From positions 1 to 36,239 of the forward strand of contig NZ_BMQF01000036.1 in assembly GCF_014647975.1 (NCBI RefSeq): a stretch of 36,239 nt of DNA. The letters run 5' to 3'. This DNA is from Streptomyces fumigatiscleroticus. GTDB taxonomy: Bacteria; Actinomycetota; Actinomycetes; Streptomycetales; Streptomycetaceae. Shown piece by piece: positions 8,202 to 15,388 of the stretch. Under the pieces are notes generated by a model that worked only from the letters and a program-made list of their open reading frames with translations, did not search any database and was not told where the DNA came from. How positions within the stretch are numbered: position 1 is the first letter of the stretch; each line of letters begins with the position of its first letter. The position numbers and the translations under genes are program-made.

Positions 8202-9050
8202 TCAGTTGTCGCTGTTGAGGATGGTCAGCACGCGCAGCACCTCCAGGTAGATCCACACCAGCGTCGTGGTGAGGCCGAAGGCGGCCAGCCATGCCTCCTC
8301 GCGCGGGGCGCCGTAGGCGACGGCGTCCTCCACCTGCCGGAAGTCCAGGGCGAGGAAGGCCGCGCCGAGCACGATGCCGATCAGGCCGAAGACGATGCCC
8401 AGGCCGCCGCTGTGGAAGCCCAGGCCGTTGCCCGCGCCGAAGGCGGAGAAGAGGGCGTCGGCGGCCAGCAGCAGCAGGAAGCCGGTCGCGGCGGCGCCGA
8501 CGAACCCGGTGAACCGCCGGGTGACCCGTATCCAGCGCATCCGGTACGCGATGAGCGTCCCCGCGGCCACCGCGAAGGTGCCGAGCACCGCCTGCACGAC
8601 CACACCCGGTGCGATGTAGGTCGACACCGTGCTGGAGAGCACGCCGAGGAAGACGCCCTCGAACGCCGCGTACCCCAGGATCAGTGCGGGAGAGGGCGCC
8701 CGCTTGAACGCCTGGGCCAGACAGAGGACGAAGGCGACGAGGGCGGCGCCCACGGCGATGCCGTAGGAGCGGCCGATGTTCGCCTCGTCGACGGGCAGCA
8801 GGAGCCAGGACAGCACCGCGGTCAGCGCGACGGTGCCCAGCGTCGTCGCGGTGCGGACGATGACGTCGTCCAGGGTCACCGCCGTGGTGCCGGTGCGCGG
8901 GCCGGCTCCCGGGGCGTAGGGGTTGGTGGAGAGATCGTCCGCCGGGCGGCCGCCGACCGTGGCCCGCACCGGCCGGCGCGGGTAGGCGTCCGCCGGTCCG
9001 GCGTCACGGGTGGCGCCCCAGCGGGAGAAGATCGGGTTGCTGGTCCTCAC
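8202..9050 (-). CDS. Bax inhibitor-1/YccA family membrane protein
   Basis: A 282-residue protein: about 80 polar N-terminal residues (including DDLSTNPYAPGAG), then seven hydrophobic helices. The layout and the segments FGLIGIVLGAAFLALDF and VWIYLEVLRVL match the Bax inhibitor-1/YccA-like family found throughout actinobacteria. Family members are linked to membrane-protease modulation or calcium leak, but the role in Streptomyces is not established. The start is GTG at 9050, with an excellent GAGGAGGAA five bases upstream. An operator-like perfect repeat lies 114 bp upstream and a strong hairpin follows the stop, so it is probably a single-gene transcript. Confidence 0.88.
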   Translation of the reverse strand: MRTSNPIFSRWGATRDAGPADAYPRRPVRATVGGRPADDLSTNPYAPGAGPRTGTTAVTLDDVIVRTATTLGTVALTAVLSWLLLPVDEANIGRSYGIAVGAALVAFVLCLAQAFKRAPSPALILGYAAFEGVFLGVLSSTVSTYIAPGVVVQAVLGTFAVAAGTLIAYRMRWIRVTRRFTGFVGAAATGFLLLLAADALFSAFGAGNGLGFHSGGLGIVFGLIGIVLGAAFLALDFRQVEDAVAYGAPREEAWLAAFGLTTTLVWIYLEVLRVLTILNSDN

Positions 9051-9163
9051 GTCGTTCCTCCTCGTCCGCCGCCTTCGCGGCCTGCGGCACAGCGGTGTCA
9101 GCGCATGCCCGCGGCGGCATACGTGTGGCGGTGGCCGCCCGCCCGGCCGGTGACACCGGCCCT

Positions 9164-9192
9164 ATGCGTCACCACTCTGACAGGTGACGCAT
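9164..9192. promoter_or_regulatory. Perfect 10-bp inverted repeat containing TCACC-N9-GGTGA, copy 4
   Basis: The arms ATGCGTCACC and GGTGACGCAT surround a 9-base spacer ACTCTGACA. It lies between the YccA-like gene start (minus, 9050) and the stop of the SsgA-like gene (9232), so it most likely regulates the YccA-like gene. Confidence 0.6.
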
Positions 9193-9231
9193 CGGAGGGC
9201 AAGTCCTGTCCGTCCGGGCCGGCGAGCCGGG

Positions 9232-9699
9232 TCACGCGGACGGCGTCCCCGGCTCACCGAGCACTTCCCGGAGGAAGCCGTCCCAGTTCAGACCGTCCAT
9301 CTCCGCCTCGGCCGAAACGATGCGGTAGGTGGTGTCGAGCCACTCCGCCAGCGCCTCGGTGGGCACCTCGAACAGTGCCTCCACCTCCTCGGATTCCAGA
9401 AGCAGCCAGGACGAGGGCTGCTTTCCGGGCAGCGTCGGCCACATCCGCACGTCGCCGGAGCCGCTCATCGCCGTCACTCCCCGGTGCAGGAGTTCACGGC
9501 CGATGTGCCAGATGAGACTGGGCCCGCGTTCCGCAAGGACCTCGAGCGTGATCACCGCGGCCATGTCCGGGTCGAAACGGAATTCGGCCCGCATCGGCAG
9601 CCGGGTGAACTCATCGACCATCTGGTCGAGGTCCAGCAGCAGCGGAGGCACGAGTCCGGGCGCCGAACGCGCCCGCAGTGGTGGCTGGTCATGATGCAT
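9232..9699 (-). CDS. SsgA-like sporulation/cell-division protein (SALP)
   Basis: A 155-residue protein of the SsgA/SsgB family, which is specific to sporulating actinobacteria and helps position FtsZ or control septal peptidoglycan. Family landmarks are AEFRFDPDMAAVITLEV (the PyAV region), WHIGRELLHRGVTAMSGSGDVRMWP (matching W-RELL-G-GxGDVRvWP) and EVPTEALAEWLDTTYRIV. The C-terminal tail (DGLNWDGFLREVLGEPG) is a little longer than usual. The ATG at 9699 is chosen because GGAGGGG stands 10 bases upstream and the family begins near here; the frame stays open to 9768. It stands alone, with no septation genes nearby. Confidence 0.87.
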   Translation of the reverse strand: MHHDQPPLRARSAPGLVPPLLLDLDQMVDEFTRLPMRAEFRFDPDMAAVITLEVLAERGPSLIWHIGRELLHRGVTAMSGSGDVRMWPTLPGKQPSSWLLLESEEVEALFEVPTEALAEWLDTTYRIVSAEAEMDGLNWDGFLREVLGEPGTPSA

Positions 9700-10752
9700 G
9701 ACGGAATTTCCCCTCCGTGGGACGAAGTCTGCGTATCCCACCTTCCGCCGAGGACGGACGCGGCACATCGGTCACTTGACGGTCGAAGAACGGCACGACA
9801 CGCGGGAGCTGACGGCATCGGGGCATGCTTCACGGACCACTGAGGGCGTGCCGTAAGTCAATTGGCTGCCTGCTCCGCCAGCCGGTCGGCGACCGGCACC
9901 GCACGGCTGCCGTCCACGTGCGTGTACCGTCGCGGACATGCGCTGACGAAGTGGCCACGTGGACCGGTGCACCGGGGCACGCCGGACGTGTGCACAGGGC
10001 GGAGGGAAGCCCACCGCGGACGGACCCACGGGAGTCGTCACCGCGCGGCCTGGGCCGGTGACCGGGCACTCGCCCTGCTCGCCGGGACCGGCCCGCGGCT
10101 GTCGCTCTCTGCGGTCGTCCTGGTCACTGCGGTCTCCGTCGGCGCATGCGGAGCCCTCAAAGGGGCCGGTGACGCGGCGACGAACTGATCGACTGATCCT
10201 CATCGTGACCGTCAACGCCGCCGGCCTCTCCGGGGAGCTTCCACGTCGTCGCGGAAGGGCACCGGGGGGTGCTGCACCGGCGTCTCGCCCGTGACCGAGG
10301 TGTGGGCGCCGATCGGCTGGGGGAGGGGATGGTCCGGCGCGGAGCGACCGTACGCGCGGCTCCACGCCGAACCATGGGGACGACTGGCCCATAGGGATCC
10401 AGCCGCACGCGTGTGGGAGAACCGCCGGCGCGTCGTACGGGGAACGCGACGCCGCCCGGCTGGACGGCGGCGGGGCCGCGGTCACGGGCGGGCGCGGAGG
10501 GACGGCCGCGCCGGCCGTGTGCCAGGGATGACGATGACGGCGCCCTCTCGCCCACCCACGGCAGGTTTCCGGATCCGGCGGGAGAGCTTCGACGGCGCAC
10601 GCCCCGGCACGGTGCCCGGTGTGCGGCACATGGCGACGACAGGGACAGGCACACCGTCATGTCGAACAGACACATGACCTGCCTGGCGAACTGACGAACC
10701 GCAACCCTGTGGCGTACCTGTGGCGCACCAGGAGCGACACGTCAGATGCGGT
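9700..10752. other. About 1 kb without a supportable gene
   Basis: Both strands have open frames, as expected at this GC content, but none has a clear ribosome binding site, family motif or consistent codon pattern. The only hint is the end of a plus-strand frame, about 10080-10188, which reads LSLSAVVLVTAVSVGACGAL. It looks like a lipoprotein signal with a lipobox Cys, but it stops 12 residues after the Cys, so it may be a truncated lipoprotein. Confidence 0.5.
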
Positions 10753-11205
10753 TCATCCGCATGGCTCGTCGCTGCTGCAGGCACAGGAGGCTTGCAAGTT
10801 CGGGTTGTCGATAGCGAAGCCCCAGTTGTTCAGGTCTTCCACATAGTCGATGCGTGCGCCGTGGAATTGCTTGCGGTCTTCCATGGACATGATCAAGGGG
10901 ACCGAGCCGAACCACTGCACGGTCATCGTGTCGGTGACCAAGGCGGCGAGCTGCGCCTTCGCCTCTGCTTCGTCCGCCTGCGAAGGCACCTGCCCGTTGC
11001 GCTCCGCCAGCGTCCTGGCCAGGCCCTTCCGGTACTGATCGCTGAACATCATCTTGTAGCGCAGCCCGGAGCAACCGCCAGGCTCAACGAAGATGTGCAG
11101 CGCCAGTCCGGGTTCTTCGTCCCTCAGCCATTCCTCGATCTTGGCTACGGCCGCGTCCGTCAGCGTGATCGCGTGCGTAGGCCTGCGCACTGTCTTCTGT
11201 GGCAT
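10753..11205 (-). CDS. A-type Fe-S carrier-like protein (HesB/IscA/ErpA family)
   Basis: A 150-residue protein beginning ITLTDAAVAKIEEWLRDE, then ALHIFVEPGGCSGLRYKMMF, and ending DNPNLQASCACSSDEPCG. These match the HesB/IscA fold, with cluster-binding cysteines at Cys45, Cys141 and Cys143, plus an extra Cys149. Usual members are about 105-120 residues; here roughly 40 extra residues (about 55-95, charged and Ala-rich) separate the two Cys regions. The ATG at 11205 is preceded by AAGGAG at good distance; the frame is open 13 codons further. It is the last gene of a minus-strand group with two WXG100 genes, an unusual neighbourhood. It may serve an Fe-S enzyme elsewhere or have a role in the secretion locus; the sequence does not decide. 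Confidence 0.83.
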   Translation of the reverse strand: MPQKTVRRPTHAITLTDAAVAKIEEWLRDEEPGLALHIFVEPGGCSGLRYKMMFSDQYRKGLARTLAERNGQVPSQADEAEAKAQLAALVTDTMTVQWFGSVPLIMSMEDRKQFHGARIDYVEDLNNWGFAIDNPNLQASCACSSDEPCG

Positions 11206-11322
11206 GTCGTGCCTCTCCTTGTTCAGTTCTGAGCTGCGGACCACGTTCCCGAAATGCGGGAAACGCTATGCCTCAGGGCGCACGCCACGCACCACGACGG
11301 GGGTGCGCCTGGCGATGGCAGG

Positions 11323-11643
11323 TCAATGAGCCCAGGTAGTCCTGTTGGCTTGCTCCGCATCCATGTAGTTGATCCAGTTGACGTGCATCATCGTGGCGAT
11401 GGTGCCGAGTACACCGCCTTGCGCGGCTGTTCCGAAGAGCGCGAGCGCGGACTGGTCCCACTGGTTCATGACGGTTTGGTATTCCGTCGCCGACTCGGCG
11501 ATCCAGGCGTCGATCAGTGGCTGAAGGCGGGTACGCAGGGTGTCCAGGTCATGCTCGATCTCGCCGGCCAGGGCGTTCATTCTGTCACCTATCCCCTCCA
11601 GTTCTTTCTTGACGTCGATCGGGGTACCGTCGAAATCCGGCAT
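11323..11643 (-). CDS. WXG100-type secretion protein (WIA variant)
   Basis: A 106-residue, all-helical protein of ESAT-6/WXG100 size. The mid-hairpin motif is Trp47-Ile-Ala in place of W-x-G. The C-terminal YxxxE export signal is present as Tyr93-MDA-Glu97. It shares the pattern NY-x-x-AE at the C-terminus with the WXG proteins at 11723 and 19018, so the three are paralogs of one system. AGGAGA lies 8 bases before the start. Family members form helical-hairpin dimers that are recognised by the last ATPase of EccC and exported. It lies between its paralog and the Fe-S carrier gene on the minus strand. Confidence 0.82.
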   Translation of the reverse strand: MPDFDGTPIDVKKELEGIGDRMNALAGEIEHDLDTLRTRLQPLIDAWIAESATEYQTVMNQWDQSALALFGTAAQGGVLGTIATMMHVNWINYMDAEQANRTTWAH

Positions 11644-11722
11644 ATCACATCTCCTGATGATGAGGGTTGGGCGGTGGTCGGCGCTGACGCATGACCCAGT
11701 GACGCGACGGCGTTTCTGCCGT

Positions 11723-12058
11723 TCAGCCCAGATTGGCCGGCGGGAGGTTGATGCTGGCTACGTTGTCATGGGCGGCCTGTTCCGCGCCCTTGTAGTTCCG
11801 TTCGGTGGTCTGGATGGCGTCAGCGATGCTCAACAGAGCGGAGTGCAACCGGGCGGCGTTGATGTCGTAGTCCCCCATGAGGATCTGGAACCGTGACGCT
11901 GCGGCTCCCTTCCAGTAACCGTTGGTCTCCTCCACCACGTTCCTCAGGTTGTTCAACTTGACGTTGACCTCTTCTGCCGTGTTCTGGCAATCGAGGAGCG
12001 CTTGGGTCAGGTACGGCAGGTCAACGGTGTACAGTGTCCCGTTCAGAGCGTCAGCCAT
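11723..12058 (-). CDS. WXG100 family protein
   Basis: A 111-residue two-helix protein with a canonical Trp49-Lys-Gly51 turn and a C-terminal YxxxE signal (Tyr89-KGA-Glu93), so it fits a type VII secretion substrate or partner. GGAAGG lies 5 bases before the ATG. It is the first gene of the leftward group 12058 to 10753; the next WXG gene starts 79 bp downstream. The likely partner is the WIA-type paralog, since ESX proteins usually work as heterodimers. It is transcribed divergently from the lectin gene at 12384, across a 325-bp promoter region. Confidence 0.87.
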   Translation of the reverse strand: MADALNGTLYTVDLPYLTQALLDCQNTAEEVNVKLNNLRNVVEETNGYWKGAAASRFQILMGDYDINAARLHSALLSIADAIQTTERNYKGAEQAAHDNVASINLPPANLG

Positions 12059-12383
12059 GGCAACCTTCCGCCGAGGTGTGTCTCATGCACACCAGTCATC
12101 TCCTGGGCCGTGTGCCACCGCCCAGCCTTGCGAAGAGCTTGCTGGGTGTCTCCGCACGACTGCAGCGAACACTGCCCAGAGCCTGCGGCCGACCATACCG
12201 CACGTGTGTGTCAGAGTCCGACTGTCCTAGACACATGTAACAGCTGCGTGCGGAGGTGTGCCCTGCTGGACAGCGCGGATAGTCTGGTGTCCACTACACC
12301 ACTCCGCCGGCGCTCACCAGCTTGATCATGGGTGTGCCTCACGGCCTTGAGTGTGTGAGGCGACCATCAGGAAAGGAAACCCC
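12059..12383. promoter_or_regulatory. Divergent promoter region between WXG100 and lectin genes
   Basis: No gene fits here. As the space between divergent genes it should hold promoters for both directions. A TGTGTC...GACACA inverted element (arms about 12207 and 12232) and TAGACA/TGTAAC near 12231-12240 are candidates. The exact -35/-10 boxes are not certain. Confidence 0.4.
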
Positions 12384-13298
12384 ATGGGGGAGCCAGACCC
12401 GACCAGGAAGCGAGGCCCCGGACTGCCGGGCTTCGCGGGTATCTTCGCTGCCACTTCGCGTCGCCCCGGGGAACGGGACCGGCCGCATGTGGCCTCGCGG
12501 CTGATAACAGTGACCACCGTGGTCGCCGTCGTGGCGGCGGGCGCGATCGGCTATGGAATGCTCTCCGCCTACCAGGGCGAAAACAACGACAAACACACCA
12601 CCGAGGCCGGCGAGACGGCAGCTGCGGGAGATCCGGCGGCGAGCACCCGCCCGAAGCCTCGCGTCACCACCAGCGTGGCGGCCGAGGAGCGGCAGCACGT
12701 CACCGTCGGGAAGGCAGGATCGCAAGGTGCTGCCGACAGTGGAACCCGCGAGGTGCTGGTCGGTGGTGGCTCCGCCACCCACACGACGTCCGGCGGCAAG
12801 AGCTCCTCCGGTTCCGGAACGAGTACGAAGACCACGGCTCCGTCCGCGCCCGCCGCCGCGCCCGCCGAGACGCCGAAGGCGAAGAGCCAGTCCGGAACAA
12901 CCGCCGAGCCGGTCACCACAGGACGTATCGTAGGTTTTCAGTCGCACAGGTGCATCGACATCCTGGACGGCAACAGCGCCTCGGGCACCCCGCTGCAGAT
13001 CTGGGACTGTTCGAACGACTCCTGGCAGAAGTGGACCTTCTACAGCGACGGCACGGTGCGCTCCCTCGGTAAGTGCATGCAGGTCGCCGGCGGATCGACC
13101 GCCGACGGAGCGGTGATCCAGATCGCCACCTGCAACGGCGGGTCGGCGCAGCGCTTCACGCTCAACAAGCGGAGTGACCTGGTCAATGTCCACGCCGACA
13201 AGTGTGTGGATGTGAAGGACAAGAAGACCGCGAACGGCACCCGTCTGCAGTTGTGGAGCTGCGCCGGTACCGCGAACCAGAAGTGGGGCATGGGCTGA
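12384..13298 (+). CDS. Membrane-anchored ricin-type beta-trefoil lectin protein
   Basis: A 304-residue protein with a cytoplasmic N-terminus of about 38 residues, one transmembrane helix (about 39-60, LITVTTVVAVVAAGAIGYGML), a long Ser/Thr/Ala/Pro-rich stalk (about 65-175), and a ricin-B-type lectin domain (about 178-304). The lectin has three repeats, each with a Cys pair and a QxW-like motif (QKW, QRF, QKW), so it should bind carbohydrate outside the membrane. AGGAAAGGAA precedes the ATG at 12384. The topology resembles that of EccB (one helix, large extracellular part), but the outer domain is unrelated. Its place at the head of the plus-strand secretion genes suggests a cell-wall or target-glycan adhesin for this system; this is inference. 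Confidence 0.88.
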   Translation: MGEPDPTRKRGPGLPGFAGIFAATSRRPGERDRPHVASRLITVTTVVAVVAAGAIGYGMLSAYQGENNDKHTTEAGETAAAGDPAASTRPKPRVTTSVAAEERQHVTVGKAGSQGAADSGTREVLVGGGSATHTTSGGKSSSGSGTSTKTTAPSAPAAAPAETPKAKSQSGTTAEPVTTGRIVGFQSHRCIDILDGNSASGTPLQIWDCSNDSWQKWTFYSDGTVRSLGKCMQVAGGSTADGAVIQIATCNGGSAQRFTLNKRSDLVNVHADKCVDVKDKKTANGTRLQLWSCAGTANQKWGMG

Positions 13299-13344
13299 CG
13301 CGGCGCCGTGGGCAGCCACTCGCCCCCGGCAGAGAGGAACGCAT

Positions 13345-13668
13345 GTGACACGCGACGACGACCAGCTTGATGTCACCTCCCTGACACGGCAGATCAAGGA
13401 GCTGACGAACAGACTGGTGGAGGCCCACGAGGGCCGCTCCGAAGAGAGCCTCACCCATACGGCGGGCGGCGGGCTGGTCAAGGCCACCGTCAGCGCGACG
13501 GGGCAGCTGCAACACCTGGAGATATCCCCGGTGATCACCGACCCGGGCAACGTCGAGATGCTGGCGGACACCGTTGTGGCCGCTGTCCAGAATGCCCGGG
13601 AGGCCGTTGCCGCCCGGTACACCGCCCGCTTCGACGGATTGTTCGACGGATTGATCGACAGATTGTGA
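13345..13668 (+). CDS. YbaB/EbfC-like protein of the secretion locus
   Basis: A 107-residue protein with an N-terminal helix (TSLTRQIKELTNRLVEAHEG), a central strand region (GGGLVKATVSATGQLQHLEISP) and a C-terminal helix (DTVVAAVQNAREAVAARY). This is the layout of the YbaB/EbfC nucleoid-associated family. Actinobacterial paralogs of this family are often encoded beside type VII secretion genes, where their role is not known. The start is GTG at 13345 with GAGAGGAA upstream; the overlapping ATG at 13343 meets a stop at once. It lies 46 bp after the lectin gene, so the two are likely co-transcribed, and a strong hairpin follows. Confidence 0.8.
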   Translation: MTRDDDQLDVTSLTRQIKELTNRLVEAHEGRSEESLTHTAGGGLVKATVSATGQLQHLEISPVITDPGNVEMLADTVVAAVQNAREAVAARYTARFDGLFDGLIDRL

Positions 13669-13689
13669 GTCGTTCCGGCCGATACCTTC

Positions 13690-13734
13690 GCCCCTATGGG
13701 ATCCCCACTCGCGCATGTGGGATCCCATAGGGGC
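13690..13734 (+). terminator. Hairpin terminator after the YbaB-like gene
   Basis: A 15-bp perfect outer stem (13690-13704 with 13720-13734), extended by a bulged CAC/GTG inner stem, starts 21 bases after the stop codon. It separates the lectin/YbaB transcript from the EccD group. Confidence 0.8.
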
Positions 13735-14007
13735 ATATGGAAGCAGGGGCGGGACGCGAACGTGTGGACACGCGTCCGTATCCTGCCTCCTTCCTGCCTC
13801 CACTGTTCATTCCGGTGTTGTCGGTAGCACACATGTTTGCGCTAGATTGGGCGGTGCTCCCCTCACGCGAGTGGTACACACGGCGTGTAGCAACATCGGG
13901 GCATCACGGCACCTTCCGTCAGTGGCCCGGTCATTGGCATGGTTACACGTGTGCGGAGGGCGGCGCTTATACGTACCCTGCGCAAGTCGACCGGAAGGAA
14001 ACGGCCA
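13735..14007 (+). promoter_or_regulatory. Probable promoter region of the EccD transcript
   Basis: No gene is supported. TTGTCG at 13818 and TAGATT at 13843 form a possible sigma-70-like promoter, although the 19-bp spacing is long. An inverted repeat TACAC-N5-GTGTA at 13875-13889 just downstream could be an operator. It lies between the terminator at 13734 and the eccD start. Confidence 0.35.
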
Positions 14008-15363
14008 GTGGAAGACGAACGCTGCCACGTCACGATCGTGGGACAGCGACGGCGGGTCGACCTGTCGGTGCCCGTGCACGCCGCGATCGCCGAGTACACG
14101 CCAATGCTGTTGCAGGAGTGCGGCCAGGGGACCGCCGACGACACGTATCCGCCTGCCTGGTCGCTCGCCCTCCCCGGTGCCAGACCCTTCCCCCCGGAGT
14201 CGACACTCGCGGAGTCGGGTGTGGTGGACGGTGCCACGCTCTACCTGCGGGACGTCGCGGCGGACGAGCACGACGAGATCGAGGTCACCGACCTCGCCGA
14301 GGAGATCGTGTCCGCCAACCGGTCCGGCCTTGCCTGGGATGCCGTCGCGCGTGCCCACACCATGATGGTCGCCGGGGTGGCCGCTGTGGTCGCGGCATTC
14401 CTCGTCCTCACCACGACGGGACCGGCGAGGCCGACCGCCGGTTTCGGGGCGCTGCTGGCCGGCGCCTGCCTCGCCCTGGTGGCCGCGCACGCCACTCGGC
14501 GCGGATGGAGTCTGCCCGCCGGTGTACGGCTGGCCGCGGCGCTGTCCGCGGTCCCGCTGACGATCGCGGCGGCGCTCGCGCTTCCGGCGTTCCGGCAGAG
14601 CGTCTCCTCGGCGCTGGTGGCAGCCGGTGCCGCGGCGTTGCTCGGCGCGGCCGCCGCCCGTTTCGCGGTGCCCCACCTGCTCAGCCTCGTCGTCCTGGCG
14701 TTCGCCGGTCTGTTCCTGCCGGTGACGGTGGTACTGAGCGTGGTCGGCGCGGACCGGGTGGAGAGTGCCGCCGTGATCGTCGTAGTGCTGCTGGGCGTTC
14801 TCGCGGTCGCGCCCACCGCCACCGGTCACCTGGTCGCGCTGAGCGGTGGGGCGGCCGTGGAAGGCGGCTCCCCCGCGGGAGCGGAGGGCGGAGTGGTCCA
14901 CATGGTGGCCGAAGCGCGCCGGCTGCTCATCGGGGTCACCATCGTCTGCTGCGCTGTCGCGGTCCCGGCGCTCGTGCTGCTGGCCGCCGCGAGCCAGGTA
15001 TGGGCGGTGGCGCTGTGCGGCACCGTCAGCTTCGCGCTGCTGCTGCGTGCCGGTCTGCTCAACGCCCTGGGAGCGGTACTGCCTCAGCTGGCCGCGGGCG
15101 GGATCGGTCTGGCCTCCGGCCTGACGGTCGCTCCGGCCTCGTTCGGGGCCCCGGACTGGCTCGGTCCCGTGGTGCTCGTCCTGCTGGCGGTGGCGAGCCT
15201 GGGACTGGGCACGGCCCGTGTGTTCGGCGACTACGACGAGACCACCGAGCGTCCCGCGTGGATGGGCAGCCTGGGACTCCTGTTGTCCGTTCTCAGCGTG
15301 CCGCTCGCGGTGGGCGTCTTCGGTGTCTTCGGACAGTTGCAGAACATGGGGCAGTCACTGTGA
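14008..15363 (+). CDS. eccD: Type VII secretion membrane channel protein EccD
   Basis: A 451-residue protein. The first 95 residues resemble the ubiquitin-like YukD domain of EccD (HVTIVGQRRRVDLSVPVHAA at the start, then LYLRDVAADEHDEIEVTDLAEEI before the membrane part). They are followed by about eleven hydrophobic helices to the C-terminus. Length and layout match EccD, the polytopic component that lines the inner-membrane pore of ESX systems. GTG at 14008 is chosen because AAGGAAA lies 6 bases upstream and the YukD fold begins right there; an ATG at 13939 is possible. The beta-helix/AAA+ gene starts 26 bp after its stop, so they are co-transcribed. Confidence 0.9.
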   Translation: MEDERCHVTIVGQRRRVDLSVPVHAAIAEYTPMLLQECGQGTADDTYPPAWSLALPGARPFPPESTLAESGVVDGATLYLRDVAADEHDEIEVTDLAEEIVSANRSGLAWDAVARAHTMMVAGVAAVVAAFLVLTTTGPARPTAGFGALLAGACLALVAAHATRRGWSLPAGVRLAAALSAVPLTIAAALALPAFRQSVSSALVAAGAAALLGAAAARFAVPHLLSLVVLAFAGLFLPVTVVLSVVGADRVESAAVIVVVLLGVLAVAPTATGHLVALSGGAAVEGGSPAGAEGGVVHMVAEARRLLIGVTIVCCAVAVPALVLLAAASQVWAVALCGTVSFALLLRAGLLNALGAVLPQLAAGGIGLASGLTVAPASFGAPDWLGPVVLVLLAVASLGLGTARVFGDYDETTERPAWMGSLGLLLSVLSVPLAVGVFGVFGQLQNMGQSL

Positions 15364-15388
15364 GCGGCGCCTGGCGGAGCGGACCGAG